64,000 nt of DNA from Guptibacillus hwajinpoensis (GTDB lineage Bacteria > Bacillota > Bacilli > Bacillales > Guptibacillaceae): contig NZ_SWFM01000003.1 of assembly GCF_005144865.1 (NCBI RefSeq), positions 1 through 64,000 on the forward strand, read 5' to 3'. The first letter of the stretch is position 1. Every line of letters begins with the position of its first letter. This document shows positions 32,854 to 41,704 of the stretch, piece by piece. Below the pieces are notes generated by a model. That model saw only the letters and a list, made by a program, of their open reading frames with translations, did no database searches and was not told the DNA's origin. A program made the translations under genes and the position numbers.

Positions 32854-33699
32854 TTAGTTGAGCGTTTTCTCTGCTGCATCAACCGTATGATTTAGTAGCA
32901 TAGCAATCGTTACGGGACCTACGCCACCAGGAACAGGTGTAATGTAAGAAGCTTTTTCTGCTGCCTCTTCATATTCAACGTCACCGACATTTCCTTTGTT
33001 GTATCCGGCATCAAGAACAACGGCACCTTCCTTAATCCATTCCCCTTTAATAAATTCCGGTCTTCCAACAGCCGCTACGACAATGTCAGCCTGACGTACA
33101 TGTGATGCTAGATTAGTGGTTCTAGAATGACACGTTGTGACTGTTGCATTCTCATTTAATAAAAGAGCAGAAACAGGCTTACCGAGAATTGGACTTCGCC
33201 CAATGACAACGGCATGCTTTCCTTCAGCTTTAATATTATAATCTTCCATTATTTTCATGATTGCTGCAGGTGTACATGACGGATACGTACCGAATCCAAG
33301 CGCTGTTTGTCCGTATCCGGCACTTGTCACTCCATCCACATCCTTTTCAATCGCAATTGTTTCAAAAGCTAATCGTTCGTCAATCTGTGGAGGAACTGGG
33401 TGTTGAAGCAATATTCCGTGTATGGAATCATCTTCATTGAGATCAGTAATAGCTTGAACTAATTGCTCTGTTGTCGTATCTTCAGGAAGATGAATTTTAG
33501 TTGAAATAATCCCAACTCGTTCACAGGCATTTCCCTTCATCCTTACATATGTCTCGGATGATGGATCGTCTCCAACGAGAATAGTGGCAAGACTTGGCAT
33601 TACACCACTTTCCTTCAGGATCTCTACTCTTGTTTTCAACTTATCTTTTATTCGATTCGCAACGGCCTTACCGTCTAAGATTGCCTTTTCATTCATCAT
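32854..33699 (-). CDS. folD: Methylenetetrahydrofolate dehydrogenase/cyclohydrolase FolD
   Basis: 281 residues. Both FolD signatures are present: the N-terminal domain with YVRMKGNACERVGI and HGILLQHPVPPQID, and the NADP domain VVIGRSPILGKPVSALLL followed by PVPGGVGPVTIAMLL. The enzyme interconverts 5,10-methylene- and 10-formyl-tetrahydrofolate. AGGAGGAG stands before the first ATG. It lies behind a ZTP riboswitch, matching its role in one-carbon supply for purines. Confidence 0.95.
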   Translation of the reverse strand: MMNEKAILDGKAVANRIKDKLKTRVEILKESGVMPSLATILVGDDPSSETYVRMKGNACERVGIISTKIHLPEDTTTEQLVQAITDLNEDDSIHGILLQHPVPPQIDERLAFETIAIEKDVDGVTSAGYGQTALGFGTYPSCTPAAIMKIMEDYNIKAEGKHAVVIGRSPILGKPVSALLLNENATVTTCHSRTTNLASHVRQADIVVAAVGRPEFIKGEWIKEGAVVLDAGYNKGNVGDVEYEEAAEKASYITPVPGGVGPVTIAMLLNHTVDAAEKTLN

Positions 33700-33744
33700 A
33701 TTAACTCCTCCTGAACATTGGTAAAGAATTGAGCAAGCTCATCT

Positions 33745-33822
33745 CTTCGCCCAGACGACCGGCTATGTGCACTGCAGCTCCCCTGTGGTTACTTCCACGC
33801 TTGTCGTCAGTTACTGCAGTAA
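33745..33822 (-). promoter_or_regulatory. ZTP (pfl) riboswitch before folD
   Basis: On the minus strand AACTGACGAC..GCGTGG, ACCACAGGGGAGC, and after about 15 bases GCCGGTCGTCTGGGC: the two conserved segments of the pfl RNA in correct order, in the 5' leader of folD, a typical target. ZMP/ZTP, which build up when 10-formyl-THF is short, would turn folD on. Confidence 0.85.
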
Positions 33823-34108
33823 ATGTTTTCTACGGATATAGTAGCATAAAAAGCGCCGGAATCAAATGTTTTCACACCAGAAACCATTAAAAAGGTGAAT
33901 AAATAATAGAAACAGATCATTAATGTTCGTGTTTTTATTATAGATTCCTAATAATTATGACAAAACAAGAAGAGATTCGGCAAGAAGAAGTGGAAGTAAG
34001 ATTTCAAATGTAGATCCTTTCCCCACTTAATCTAGCTATCATTGACATTAACCAAATAAGCTAACATATCACTATTAATTGAAATTACTCTTTCTGTGCA
34101 ATGATTAC

Positions 34109-34146
34109 AAAAATCCCTTGAATGATATTCATTCAAGGGATTTTTG
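34109..34146 (-). terminator. Terminator of the tRNA operon
   Basis: AAAAATCCCTTGAATGA and its complement form a near-perfect long stem ending in TTTTT, about 5 bases beyond the last tRNA. Confidence 0.8.
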
Positions 34147-34150
34147 AGTA

Positions 34151-34224
34151 TGCGCCTTAGAGGATTCGAACCTCTGACCCACAGCTTAGAAGGCTGTTGC
34201 TCTATCCTGCTGAGCTAAAGGCGC
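34151..34224 (-). tRNA. tRNA-Arg (anticodon TCT)
   Basis: Acceptor stem GCGCCTT/AAGGCGC, D arm GCTC..GAGC, anticodon loop CTTCTAA, T arm with GTTCGAATC. CCA is not encoded (discriminator A followed by TAC). Confidence 0.93.
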
Positions 34225-34314
34225 ATGATATAATTGGCAACTAATTGATAGTATACCACGTTTTGTTTTCTACAGGAAGTCAATTTCAAAATGAATCTTG
34301 TAGAAAATTTATGG

Positions 34315-34385
34315 AGCGGGTGATGGGGATCGAACCCACGACATCAGCTTGGAAGGCTGAGGTTTTACCACTAAACTACACCCGC
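34315..34385 (-). tRNA. tRNA-Gly (anticodon TCC)
   Basis: Acceptor GCGGGTG/CACCCGC, anticodon loop CTTCCAA, T loop TTCGATC. CCA is not directly encoded after the discriminator. Confidence 0.93.
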
Positions 34386-34392
34386 AAAATGG

Positions 34393-34464
34393 CTGGGCTA
34401 GCTGGATTCGAACCAGCGCATGACGGAATCAAAATCCGTTGCCTTACCGCTTGGCTATAGCCCA
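34393..34464 (-). tRNA. tRNA-Gln (anticodon TTG)
   Basis: Acceptor TGGGCTA/TAGCCCA, anticodon loop TTTTGAT, T arm CTGGTTCGAATCCAG. Confidence 0.93.
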
Positions 34465-34468
34465 ATCA

Positions 34469-34553
34469 TGGTGGAGGGGGACGGATTCGAACCGCCGAAC
34501 CCTGAGGGAGCGGATTTACAGTCCGCCGCGTTTAGCCACTTCGCTACCCCTCC
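34469..34553 (-). tRNA. tRNA-Tyr (anticodon GTA)
   Basis: Class II tRNA with a long variable arm; acceptor GGAGGGG/CCCCTCC, anticodon loop CTGTAAA, CCA encoded. Confidence 0.93.
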
Positions 34554-34570
34554 ATAATGAAATTGTAAAT

Positions 34571-34647
34571 TGGTAGCGGCGGAGGGGATCGAACCCCCGA
34601 CCTCACGGGTATGAACCGTACGCTCTAGCCAGCTGAGCTACACCGCC
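34571..34647 (-). tRNA. tRNA-Met (anticodon CAT, elongator type)
   Basis: Acceptor GGCGGTG/CGCCGCT with a G-U first pair, anticodon loop TTCATAC, CCA encoded. The anticodon stem lacks the three G-C pairs of the initiator, so it reads internal AUG. Confidence 0.88.
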
Positions 34648-34661
34648 ACTTATATTATGTA

Positions 34662-34738
<77 letters not shown>

Positions 34739-34746
34739 AAATTATA

Positions 34747-34831
34747 TGGTGCGGGTGAAGGGACTTGAACCCCCACGTCGTAAGACACTAGATCCTAAGT
34801 CTAGCGCGTCTGCCAATTCCGCCACACCCGC
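34747..34831 (-). tRNA. tRNA-Leu (anticodon TAG)
   Basis: Class II tRNA with a long variable arm; acceptor GCGGGTG/CACCCGC, anticodon loop CTTAGGA, CCA encoded. First gene of the seven-tRNA operon. Confidence 0.93.
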
Positions 34832-34863
34832 ATGTGCTTTGTTGTGTATCAGCGACGTTTTAT

Positions 34864-34893
34864 ATAATATCATTGAACGTCTTAAGAAGTCAA
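34864..34893 (-). promoter_or_regulatory. Promoter of the tRNA operon
   Basis: TTGACT (34893-34888) and TATTAT (34869-34864) with an 18-base spacer on the minus strand, about 30 bases before tRNA-Leu: a good sigma-A promoter. Confidence 0.75.
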
Positions 34894-34962
34894 TCATTAT
34901 TCTAAAAAAACTTATATGTTTTTTTATTTCCTTCACAGCAATGCGTTAAGTAAAGGTTGAAA

Positions 34963-34994
34963 GCGTTGACAGCAACGCAACCCTCTCATACGAT
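34963..34994 (+). promoter_or_regulatory. kynU promoter with overlapping inverted repeat
   Basis: Perfect -35 TTGACA (34966-34971), 17-base spacer, TACGAT at 34989-34994. GCGTTG-ACAG-CAACGC (34963-34978) overlaps the -35 box and would be well placed for a repressor. Confidence 0.75.
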
Positions 34995-35020
34995 TAGTTG
35001 TATAAAAGGAGCTGAGTACT

Positions 35021-36298
35021 ATGAGTTTATCACAGAGCATTAGGTATGCAAAAGAATTAGATAATAATGACCCTCTATCTGCCTTTAGAGAAGAATTTTA
35101 CTTAAAGCCAAACAACATTTATATGGATGGTAATTCATTAGGGTTACTCTCCAAAAAAGCTGAATCGTCCCTCCTTCAATCTTTAAACGATTGGAAAGTA
35201 AATGGCATAGACGGTTGGACTGAAGGTAATGAACCTTGGTTTTATATGGCTGAAAAAATCGGTAACATGACTTCTTCCCTAATAGGAGCACTTCCTAAAG
35301 AAACCATTACAACAGGATCCATTACAACGAATCTTCATCAAATGTTGTCTACTTTCTACAAGCCTGAAGGAAGAAAAACAAAAATTCTTGCTGATTCTTT
35401 AACATTCCCATCTGATATTTATGCTATTAAAAGTCAGCTTACGCTCCATGGTTTATCACCAGACGATCATTTAATTCAAGTTAAAAGTGATGATGGAAGA
35501 ACAATTAATGAAGAAGATATTATTGCTGCGATGGATGATGAAGTTTCTCTTATCCTCCTTCCTTCTGTCCTTTATCGAAGTGGACAGCTTCTGGATATGA
35601 AGACATTAACAGAAGCTGCTCACCAGAAAGACATCATAATTGGTTTTGATCTTGCTCATTCAATTGGAGTAGTCCCTCATGAATTGCATGAATGGGGCAT
35701 TGATTTTGCCGTTTGGTGTACATACAAATATTTAAATAGCGGACCTGGTGGTGTTGGTGGCCTTTTTGTCCATGAAAAACACCTTGGAAAGCGACCTGGT
35801 CTTGCTGGTTGGTTCAGTTCAAAAAAAGAAGTGCAGTTTGATATGAGTCATGACCTCGAGCACGCGACATCTGCTGGTGCTTATCAAATTGGTACACCAC
35901 ATATCTTTAGTATGGCTCCTTTACTTGGTTCTTTAGAGTTGTTCCAACAGGCCGGGATTGAATCCATTCGTAACAAATCCTTGTCGTTAACTCGCTACCT
36001 CATGAATCTCACTGAGGAGAAATTATGTCCTTTTGGATTCTCTATCGCAAATCCAACGAAAGATGAACAGCGTGGTGGACATATATGTCTTGAACACTCT
36101 GAAGCTGCCAGAATTTGCAAGGCATTAAAAGCAGATGGGGTCGTGCCTGATTTCCGTTCTCCGAATGTCATTCGGCTGGCCCCAATTGCGCTGTATTCTT
36201 CTTATGAAGATGTGTGGAACGTCGTTCAAATCCTCCACGATATTATGATCAATCAGAAGTATAAGGAATACTCAAATGAACGAAATGTGATTGCTTGA
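35021..36298 (+). CDS. kynU: Kynureninase
   Basis: 425 residues, fold type I PLP enzyme. Features: [18 protein letters not shown] at the start, [20 protein letters not shown], then [35 protein letters not shown] with the PLP-binding Asp and Lys (TYKYLN), and GWFSS. It cleaves kynurenine or 3-hydroxykynurenine to anthranilates and alanine. The other kynurenine pathway genes are not adjacent. AAAGGAG precedes the ATG. Confidence 0.93.
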   Translation: MSLSQSIRYAKELDNNDPLSAFREEFYLKPNNIYMDGNSLGLLSKKAESSLLQSLNDWKVNGIDGWTEGNEPWFYMAEKIGNMTSSLIGALPKETITTGSITTNLHQMLSTFYKPEGRKTKILADSLTFPSDIYAIKSQLTLHGLSPDDHLIQVKSDDGRTINEEDIIAAMDDEVSLILLPSVLYRSGQLLDMKTLTEAAHQKDIIIGFDLAHSIGVVPHELHEWGIDFAVWCTYKYLNSGPGGVGGLFVHEKHLGKRPGLAGWFSSKKEVQFDMSHDLEHATSAGAYQIGTPHIFSMAPLLGSLELFQQAGIESIRNKSLSLTRYLMNLTEEKLCPFGFSIANPTKDEQRGGHICLEHSEAARICKALKADGVVPDFRSPNVIRLAPIALYSSYEDVWNVVQILHDIMINQKYKEYSNERNVIA

Positions 36299-36362
36299 TT
36301 GTGCATATAATCCTCTTTTTTCTTCATAATAAAAAAGATTTGAATTTAAGGAGGGAAGCTTG

Positions 36363-36548
36363 ATGGCGCAATTAAACGAACTTGAACTTCAAAATCTTCG
36401 TCATATGATTGGTGGACATGAAACGCTCGCCAACAAACTTGATTCATACGCCCAATCCTGCACGTGTCCAGAATTAAAGCAAATGTTACAAAATGATGCA
36501 CAGGATGCACGAAATACGAAACAACAGTTAATGGGCTTTTTAAGTTAA
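36363..36548 (+). CDS. Small CotF-like spore protein
   Basis: 61 residues, a two-helix hairpin (LNELELQNLRHMIGGHETLANKLDSYAQ; CPELKQMLQNDAQDARNTKQQLMGFL) resembling the ferritin-like half module of coat F proteins. GGAGG is 8 bases before the ATG, and it is followed after 11 bases by another CotF-type gene, so the two form an operon. Confidence 0.65.
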   Translation: MAQLNELELQNLRHMIGGHETLANKLDSYAQSCTCPELKQMLQNDAQDARNTKQQLMGFLS

Positions 36549-36559
36549 GGAGGGATCTT

Positions 36560-36841
36560 ATGAACGAAAAAGATATGGTTAATGACTATCTATCCGTACT
36601 AAACAGTAGCTTAAGCGGCTATGGCAATATTATTTCACAAGCTGATAATCAGCAACTTCGTGAAGCTTTGCAACAAATTCGAAACACAGATGAGCAAAGA
36701 CAATACAATCTTTATCAATACGCCAAGCAGAAAGGCTATTACCAGCCTGCTGCTGCTGCTCAGGCAAATGAAATTCAAGAAGTTAAAAATCAGCTTAGCG
36801 CTGCGCCCCCTCAAGATAACCAACCTCCACAAGTTCACTAA
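36560..36841 (+). CDS. Spore coat protein, CotF family
   Basis: 93 residues. DMVNDYLSVLNSSLSGYGNIISQADNQQLREALQQIRNTDEQRQYNLYQYAKQKGYY is the CotF helical module; a Pro/Gln-rich tail follows (PPQDNQPPQVH). Expected in the spore coat. AAGGAGGG stands before the ATG, and a strong terminator (ACAGCCGGA..TCCGGCTGT) follows at 36844-36868. Confidence 0.8.
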   Translation: MNEKDMVNDYLSVLNSSLSGYGNIISQADNQQLREALQQIRNTDEQRQYNLYQYAKQKGYYQPAAAAQANEIQEVKNQLSAAPPQDNQPPQVH

Positions 36842-36843
36842 CA

Positions 36844-36868
36844 AACAGCCGGATCTTCCGGCTGTTTC
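36844..36868 (+). terminator. Terminator after the cotF-like operon
   Basis: AACAGCCGGA-TCT-TCCGGCTGTTT just after the stop codon. Confidence 0.75.
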
Positions 36869-37015
36869 TTTGTTAATACAAAAAAGGCTCCAAAAAAACC
36901 ATTCATTAATTGTGCCTATGCCTTTGTACTCATTTTTGTAGGATCATGGAAATAACGTTTTACGCTCCCTTTTATTGGTTATTAACTATATAACCAAAAT
37001 AGGGAGTGATGTTGA

Positions 37016-38395
37016 ATGGATAGTATTTTAAATGCTGTTACTGAATTTTCAGCTTTCATCTGGGGCTATCCTATGATGATTTTGCTGCTTGGGGGTGGCT
37101 TGTTTTTAACGATCCGCCTTGGATTTTTTCAAATTTTATTTTTCCCACATGCTTTAAAACATACAATCGGTAAGATATTTCAGAAAGAAAAAGGCGATGG
37201 AACGATATCACCATTTCAGGCTTTCGCTTCAGCGCTTGCTTCCACTGCAGGTGCCACAAACATCGTCGGGGTTCCGGTTGCGATAGCTTTTGGCGGACCT
37301 GGCGCTATCTTCTGGATGTGGGTTGTCTCGATCATTGGTATGTCCACAAAGTTCTCCGAAATTGTTCTTGGTATTAAATATCGGGAAGAAAAGGAAGACG
37401 GGGAATACGTCGGCGGACCGATGTACTACATAAAAAAAGGATTAGGATGGAAATTTGCTTCATCACTATTTGCGTTTGGACTAATGATTGAAATTATTCC
37501 AGGTGTTATGGTGCAAACAAACTCCATTTCAACTCTTACCGAAAGCTCATTTGGTCTCCCTACTTGGGCTACTGGAGCAATTTTAATTGTTTTAATTTCC
37601 ATCGTTGTATTTGGTGGCATCAAGAGGATCGGTGCTGTGGCAGAAAAGATTGTCCCTTTTATGGTTGTTACATATATTGCAGGTGCTATTGGTGTAATGG
37701 CGATCAATATTGATCAATTCCCAGAGGTAATGACATTAATTTTTGTCCATGCTTTTCAACCAATTTCTGCCGCTGGTGGATTTGCAGGTGCAGGTTTTGC
37801 AGCAGCTGTTCGTTGGGGACTTGCGAGAGGACTTTACTCAAATGAAGCCGGAATGGGTACAGCATCGATCGCCCACTCTGCAGCACATACGCCACATCCA
37901 TGTAGACAAGGGTTATGGGGGATTTTCAGCGTCTTTATTGATACGATTGTGCTTTGTTCAATCACTGCCTTCACTGTACTTCTGTCAGGTGCTTGGAAGG
38001 ATGTCAAACCTGCTAATGCAGCAGATATGGTTTCAGATGCCTTCTCAGGTTTAATGGGGCCAACATGGGGACCCATTTTCGTTTCATCATTATTATTAAT
38101 CTTTGTTATCAGTACGATTGGCGTCCTTGTTTTCTACGGAGAAAAACAGGCAGAATATTTGTTTGGGATCCCTTTTTCAAAAGTAATGCGATTTATTTAT
38201 ATCATTTCTATTTTTGTAGGTGCAATAGGTGGCCTTCAATTTATTTGGGAACTAGTCGATATTACTCTAGCGTTGTTTGTAGTTCCAAACGTGATCGCAA
38301 TCTTGTTCTTGAGTAAGGAAGTTAAAGAACTAACAGATGATTATCGATATAATTTCTTAAGACAACAAGTGAAAGACAAAGGTATCAGCTCTTAA
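37016..38395 (+). CDS. Sodium:alanine/amino acid symporter (AGCS family)
   Basis: 459 residues, about ten membrane helices. AGCS signatures: the first helix GGGLFLTIRLGFFQI, FQAFASALASTAGATNIVGVPVAIAFGGPGAIFWMW (substrate/Na binding), YVGGPMYYIKKGLG, and GLARGLYSNEAGMGTASIAHSAAHT. Takes up alanine or glycine with sodium. Similar to AlsT/YrbD/GlnT of Bacillus; which one cannot be fixed. Confidence 0.92.
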   Translation: MDSILNAVTEFSAFIWGYPMMILLLGGGLFLTIRLGFFQILFFPHALKHTIGKIFQKEKGDGTISPFQAFASALASTAGATNIVGVPVAIAFGGPGAIFWMWVVSIIGMSTKFSEIVLGIKYREEKEDGEYVGGPMYYIKKGLGWKFASSLFAFGLMIEIIPGVMVQTNSISTLTESSFGLPTWATGAILIVLISIVVFGGIKRIGAVAEKIVPFMVVTYIAGAIGVMAINIDQFPEVMTLIFVHAFQPISAAGGFAGAGFAAAVRWGLARGLYSNEAGMGTASIAHSAAHTPHPCRQGLWGIFSVFIDTIVLCSITAFTVLLSGAWKDVKPANAADMVSDAFSGLMGPTWGPIFVSSLLLIFVISTIGVLVFYGEKQAEYLFGIPFSKVMRFIYIISIFVGAIGGLQFIWELVDITLALFVVPNVIAILFLSKEVKELTDDYRYNFLRQQVKDKGISS

Positions 38396-38513
38396 CTTGG
38401 GTATTCTTTTCTAGTTTTTCACCTAATTTCTCTTCTCCCTCCGCTCTTGCCTATATCTTTTTTAGACGAATACATACAGTGGTAAGGAAAGAGAAATTAA
38501 AGGGGGACCTTAT

Positions 38514-38675
38514 ATGTACCATGCAAACAATGCACCTTATGGAAATGAACCTTATCAGCCTGTAGCTGGAGCTGGGTATGGCATGCCTTGTCGACCTGCA
38601 GGAAATGGGTTTGCGCTCATTGTTGTACTTTTTATCCTACTTATCATTGTAGGAACAGCTTTCGTTAAATGCTAA
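38514..38675 (+). CDS. YjcZ-family small sporulation protein
   Basis: 53 residues: an N/P/G/Y-rich start, then GNGFALIVVLFILLIIVGTAF and a short end, the hallmark of YjcZ/SscA-like tiny spore proteins ('GFALIVVLFILLIIVG'). AAAGGGGGAC lies before the ATG, and a hairpin terminator follows (38683-38710). Confidence 0.85.
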   Translation: MYHANNAPYGNEPYQPVAGAGYGMPCRPAGNGFALIVVLFILLIIVGTAFVKC

Positions 38676-38682
38676 TAAACAG

Positions 38683-38712
38683 AGCAAGGACCATAAGGTT
38701 CTTGCTTTCTTT
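38683..38712 (+). terminator. Terminator of the YjcZ-like gene
   Basis: AGCAAGGACC-ATAA-GGTTCTTGCT followed by TTCTTT. Confidence 0.7.
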
Positions 38713-38780
38713 ATGAAGAATTGTCGAGAATACTCTTCACTGTTATAGTAAAGTGGAATGTGAATGAAAGAAGTGAGCTA

Positions 38781-39314
38781 ATGAAAACGTTACTAATTGA
38801 TATGGACTCCGTTATTTGTGATCTTATGTCTGAGTGGCATAAGCGTTACAACGAGGACTATAATGATAATTTATCTATTGAGAAGCTTCAGTGCTGGCGA
38901 TCAGAAGACTATGTCAAAGCTGAATGTGGAGAGAAGATTTACGATTATCTAGATGAACCTGGTTTGTTTCTGCATCTTGAGCCTCTACCAAACGCGATTG
39001 ACGTATTAAAACGAATTAGTAAGCATTATGATGTACTTATTGTTACAAGTAGCCGTACATACGCATACACAGAGAAAGAAATGTGGATAGAAAAGCACCT
39101 CCCTTTTATAGGGAAGAAAAATTTAATATTCTCACATCGAAAAGAAATGATTCGAGGAGATATGCTTTTTGATGATGCACCACATAATTTAATTGCATTT
39201 AAAGAAACAGGTAGAACTGCAGTGGCAATGAACTATGTATATAATCAGCAAGTCGATGTTCCTCGTGTGAATAATTGGCTAGAATTTGAGAAGTGGCTTT
39301 CAACATGGAAGTGA
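38781..39314 (+). CDS. 5'(3')-deoxyribonucleotidase-like HAD phosphatase
   Basis: 177 residues. HAD motif I is LLIDMDSVICDL (Asp nucleophile about 7), motif II VLIVTSSRTYAY, motif III/IV GDMLFDDAPHNL. The N-terminal LIDMDxVxxDL and small cap fit the 5'(3')-deoxyribonucleotidase group (NT5C, YorS/YqfW-like). It probably dephosphorylates deoxynucleotides. The frame is open upstream; ATG 38781 follows GTGAG. Confidence 0.75.
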   Translation: MKTLLIDMDSVICDLMSEWHKRYNEDYNDNLSIEKLQCWRSEDYVKAECGEKIYDYLDEPGLFLHLEPLPNAIDVLKRISKHYDVLIVTSSRTYAYTEKEMWIEKHLPFIGKKNLIFSHRKEMIRGDMLFDDAPHNLIAFKETGRTAVAMNYVYNQQVDVPRVNNWLEFEKWLSTWK

Positions 39315-39324
39315 GGAGAATCCT

Positions 39325-40245
39325 GTGATTCAAAAAAAGATAGTCGATCTACTCATTATTGGCGGAGGCCCAGCTGGCATTTCTGCTGCAATATGGGCTA
39401 AGCGTTTAGGACTTAATCATCTCTTACTTGAAGCACAAACAGATCTAGGTGGACAATTAACAGACATTCATAACAAGATTATAGATTACCCAGGAATGAT
39501 GGTAGAAAACGGCCTTGAGCTTCAAAAGCATTTTAAGCAGCACGCTAAGAATATTGATTTCAATTTTGAAATTGGTAAAGTGGTTGATTCGATTGATTGG
39601 GATGAAAAAGTGCTTTTCACTAATAAGAATACAACATACGAGTTTCGTTCCATACTTGTGGCTACTGGCTCATCACCAAGAAAATTACGGGTTCCTGGTG
39701 AGCAAAAGTTGATCGACAGGAACGAAGTGTACTCTGCTAGCAGAGACAAAGATAAATTCAAGGAAAAAGATGTGGCTGTTATTGGAGGAGGAGACCGTGC
39801 TTTTGAGGGTGCTCTATTACTAGCGGAAGCAGGAGCTAATGTATCTCTGATCCATCGCTCCGAACAATTTAAAGCTAGAAAAGAATTTAAGGATCCAGTC
39901 ATATATCATCCCAATATTAACGTGATGACCAACACGATTGTGACAGAAATAAATGGAGAAAGTAGAAAACAATTAACTCTGTCTTCTAATGACAGCATCT
40001 CAACAATTGCAGTTGACGGAGTCTTCATTCGAATCGGGGTTGAACCAAATACATACTTATTTAAAGATGGGATCTCTCTTGATGATGAAGGGTATATACC
40101 TTGCACTTCAGTGGGTCAAACGTCCCTTCCTTATGTCTATGCAGCAGGAGACGTTTGCACTCGTCCTCTCTTATCAAGTATTGCTTCTTCTGTTGGACAA
40201 GGCATGACAGCTGTTAAATGTTTGTCATTTTATCTTAATGACTAG
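39325..40245 (+). CDS. Thioredoxin reductase-like flavoprotein without the redox CxxC
   Basis: 306 residues. FAD fold LLIIGGGPAGISAAIWAKRLG, then LLLEAQTDLGGQLTDI; NADPH fold VAVIGGGDRAFEGALLLAEAG; C-terminal YVYAAGDV. In thioredoxin reductases CAxC sits just before the NADPH fold; here the region reads YSASRDKDKF with no cysteine. It is thus more likely a ferredoxin/flavodoxin-NADP reductase-like enzyme. GTG start after GAGGAG; the start lies 11 bases past the preceding gene, so co-transcribed. Confidence 0.75.
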   Translation: MIQKKIVDLLIIGGGPAGISAAIWAKRLGLNHLLLEAQTDLGGQLTDIHNKIIDYPGMMVENGLELQKHFKQHAKNIDFNFEIGKVVDSIDWDEKVLFTNKNTTYEFRSILVATGSSPRKLRVPGEQKLIDRNEVYSASRDKDKFKEKDVAVIGGGDRAFEGALLLAEAGANVSLIHRSEQFKARKEFKDPVIYHPNINVMTNTIVTEINGESRKQLTLSSNDSISTIAVDGVFIRIGVEPNTYLFKDGISLDDEGYIPCTSVGQTSLPYVYAAGDVCTRPLLSSIASSVGQGMTAVKCLSFYLND

Positions 40246-40272
40246 AAAAAGGACCACAAGGGTCCTTTTTCG
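40246..40272. terminator. Terminator between convergent genes
   Basis: AAAAAGGACC-ACAA-GGGTCCTTTTT. Confidence 0.75.
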
Positions 40273-40293
40273 TATGTGACTTGCTATAACCTA

Positions 40294-41496
40294 TCAGTAA
40301 GGAAAAGTTCTTGACCTTCTTTTAGTTGGTTTAGTCCTCCCCATGAATAGTGCAATAATTATTACAGTAAAAATACTAATACCAATATAAAATATCAATT
40401 TGCTTGATATGGAAAAGGTATCCTTTTCTTTTTCTTTTGAAGCGGATACTACCTTACTCTGATCTTTAGTTGTTGATGATTCTGAATTAGAACTTGATAG
40501 CAATTCAGAATCAAGGGCTGATTTAATGGAACCAGTATCACTCTCTAACCTTCCAGAATCATTAACAGAGAGCTCCACCGCTTGATTATCTTGTTGAAAA
40601 AGCGTTATATCTTCGGCTAAAAAATATTCCTTACCATCCCGTTCTGCAAGCTCAGTTCCTTTTTCATATACGACTGGAGAAAAAGTATCAAAACCATAAT
40701 TCAAAAGAGTTAACGTATCTTGATAAGCAATCTGATCGTCGGTTGCTTTCATTGTAACAGCAATTAATTCCTGATTTTCTTTAGTAGCTGTAGTAACGAG
40801 AGTAAATCCTGATTTTGAAACAAATCCATTCTTTCCACCTGTCACAAAATCATAATCAAGCAATAAACGGTGATGATTGATTAACGTTGTATTCCAATCT
40901 TCGCCGCTCCATTCAAGTTCTTTAACACCAAAAATGGATTTGAATTGCTGATTTTTCATTGCATATTGTGTAATCTTCGCCATATCTTCGGCAGTTGTCA
41001 CATGCTGTTCGTTGAATAAGCCATGGGGGTTTGTGAAATGACTATTTTCCACTCCTACTTCCTCTTTTACAAACGTATTCATATCATCGGCAAAAGAGTC
41101 GACACTCCCGCTCAATTGTTCGGCAATTGCAATGGCAGCATCGTTCCCTGAGTTAACGAGCATACCCTTCACTAATTGTGCTAATGGAACCATTTCACCC
41201 TCTTCAAGGTATACTCTCGTTCCATCCACTTCTCGAGCTTTTTTACTGACTTCTGTTGAATCATTCATTTTTTCAGATTCTACTGCCATTAATGCTGTTA
41301 CAATTTTTGTAATGCTCGCTGGGTACATTTCTTTTTGACTATTCTTCTCAAAGAGAACTTGTCCGGTCTTCCCATCAATGAGAATAGCGGTTTCACTTTT
41401 AACGTTTGGAGGTTGTTGAGCCAATAGCGTTTCAGGAAATAAAATAGCTGTCATGATGACTACGATGGTGATAAGCCAGTACTTTTTTGGAATCAT
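40294..41496 (-). CDS. D-alanyl-D-alanine carboxypeptidase (DacF-like)
   Basis: 400 residues. Signal peptide, then class A low-molecular-weight PBP motifs: SITK (SxxK, about residue 62), SGN (SxN) in LVNSGNDAAIA, and where KTG is usual the sequence is GGKNGFVSKSGF (KNG). The C-terminus has a Ser-rich linker and a membrane helix (LIFYIGISIFTVIIIALFMG), so the enzyme is anchored outside the cell where it trims peptidoglycan pentapeptides. AGAGGAG marks ATG 41496; the frame is open further up. Confidence 0.85.
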   Translation of the reverse strand: MIPKKYWLITIVVIMTAILFPETLLAQQPPNVKSETAILIDGKTGQVLFEKNSQKEMYPASITKIVTALMAVESEKMNDSTEVSKKAREVDGTRVYLEEGEMVPLAQLVKGMLVNSGNDAAIAIAEQLSGSVDSFADDMNTFVKEEVGVENSHFTNPHGLFNEQHVTTAEDMAKITQYAMKNQQFKSIFGVKELEWSGEDWNTTLINHHRLLLDYDFVTGGKNGFVSKSGFTLVTTATKENQELIAVTMKATDDQIAYQDTLTLLNYGFDTFSPVVYEKGTELAERDGKEYFLAEDITLFQQDNQAVELSVNDSGRLESDTGSIKSALDSELLSSSNSESSTTKDQSKVVSASKEKEKDTFSISSKLIFYIGISIFTVIIIALFMGRTKPTKRRSRTFPY

Positions 41497-41681
41497 GGAT
41501 GCTCCTCTTTCTTTCATGCTATTTAGAGTGTTCGTGTTAGTTGCTAATGTGATGTCTAGTACAAAAGACCTGATCCGAACACTATTATAGCTAATGAGGA
41601 ACAAATTTAATACTTCTATTTTCTTGTGATCGATACGATATGTATTATTATCATCATCTTATATAATTCTACCAAAATAAA

Positions 41682-41701
41682 AAACCGCTCAAAGCGGTTG
41701 T
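41682..41701 (-). terminator. Terminator after small Trp/Cys protein
   Basis: AACCGCT-T/GAG-AGCGGTT with T/A run on the minus strand, right after the 54-residue gene. Confidence 0.6.
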
Positions 41702-41704
41702 AAA

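Noticed and set aside
34245..34460. Plus-strand frame with MGIEPTTSAWKAEVLPLNYTR
   Set aside because: It is the complement of tRNA genes, a well-known false gene.
34742..34949. Frames on both strands over tRNA-Leu (GVAELADALDLGSSVLRRGGSSPFTR type)
   Set aside because: Translation of a tRNA gene, not a protein.
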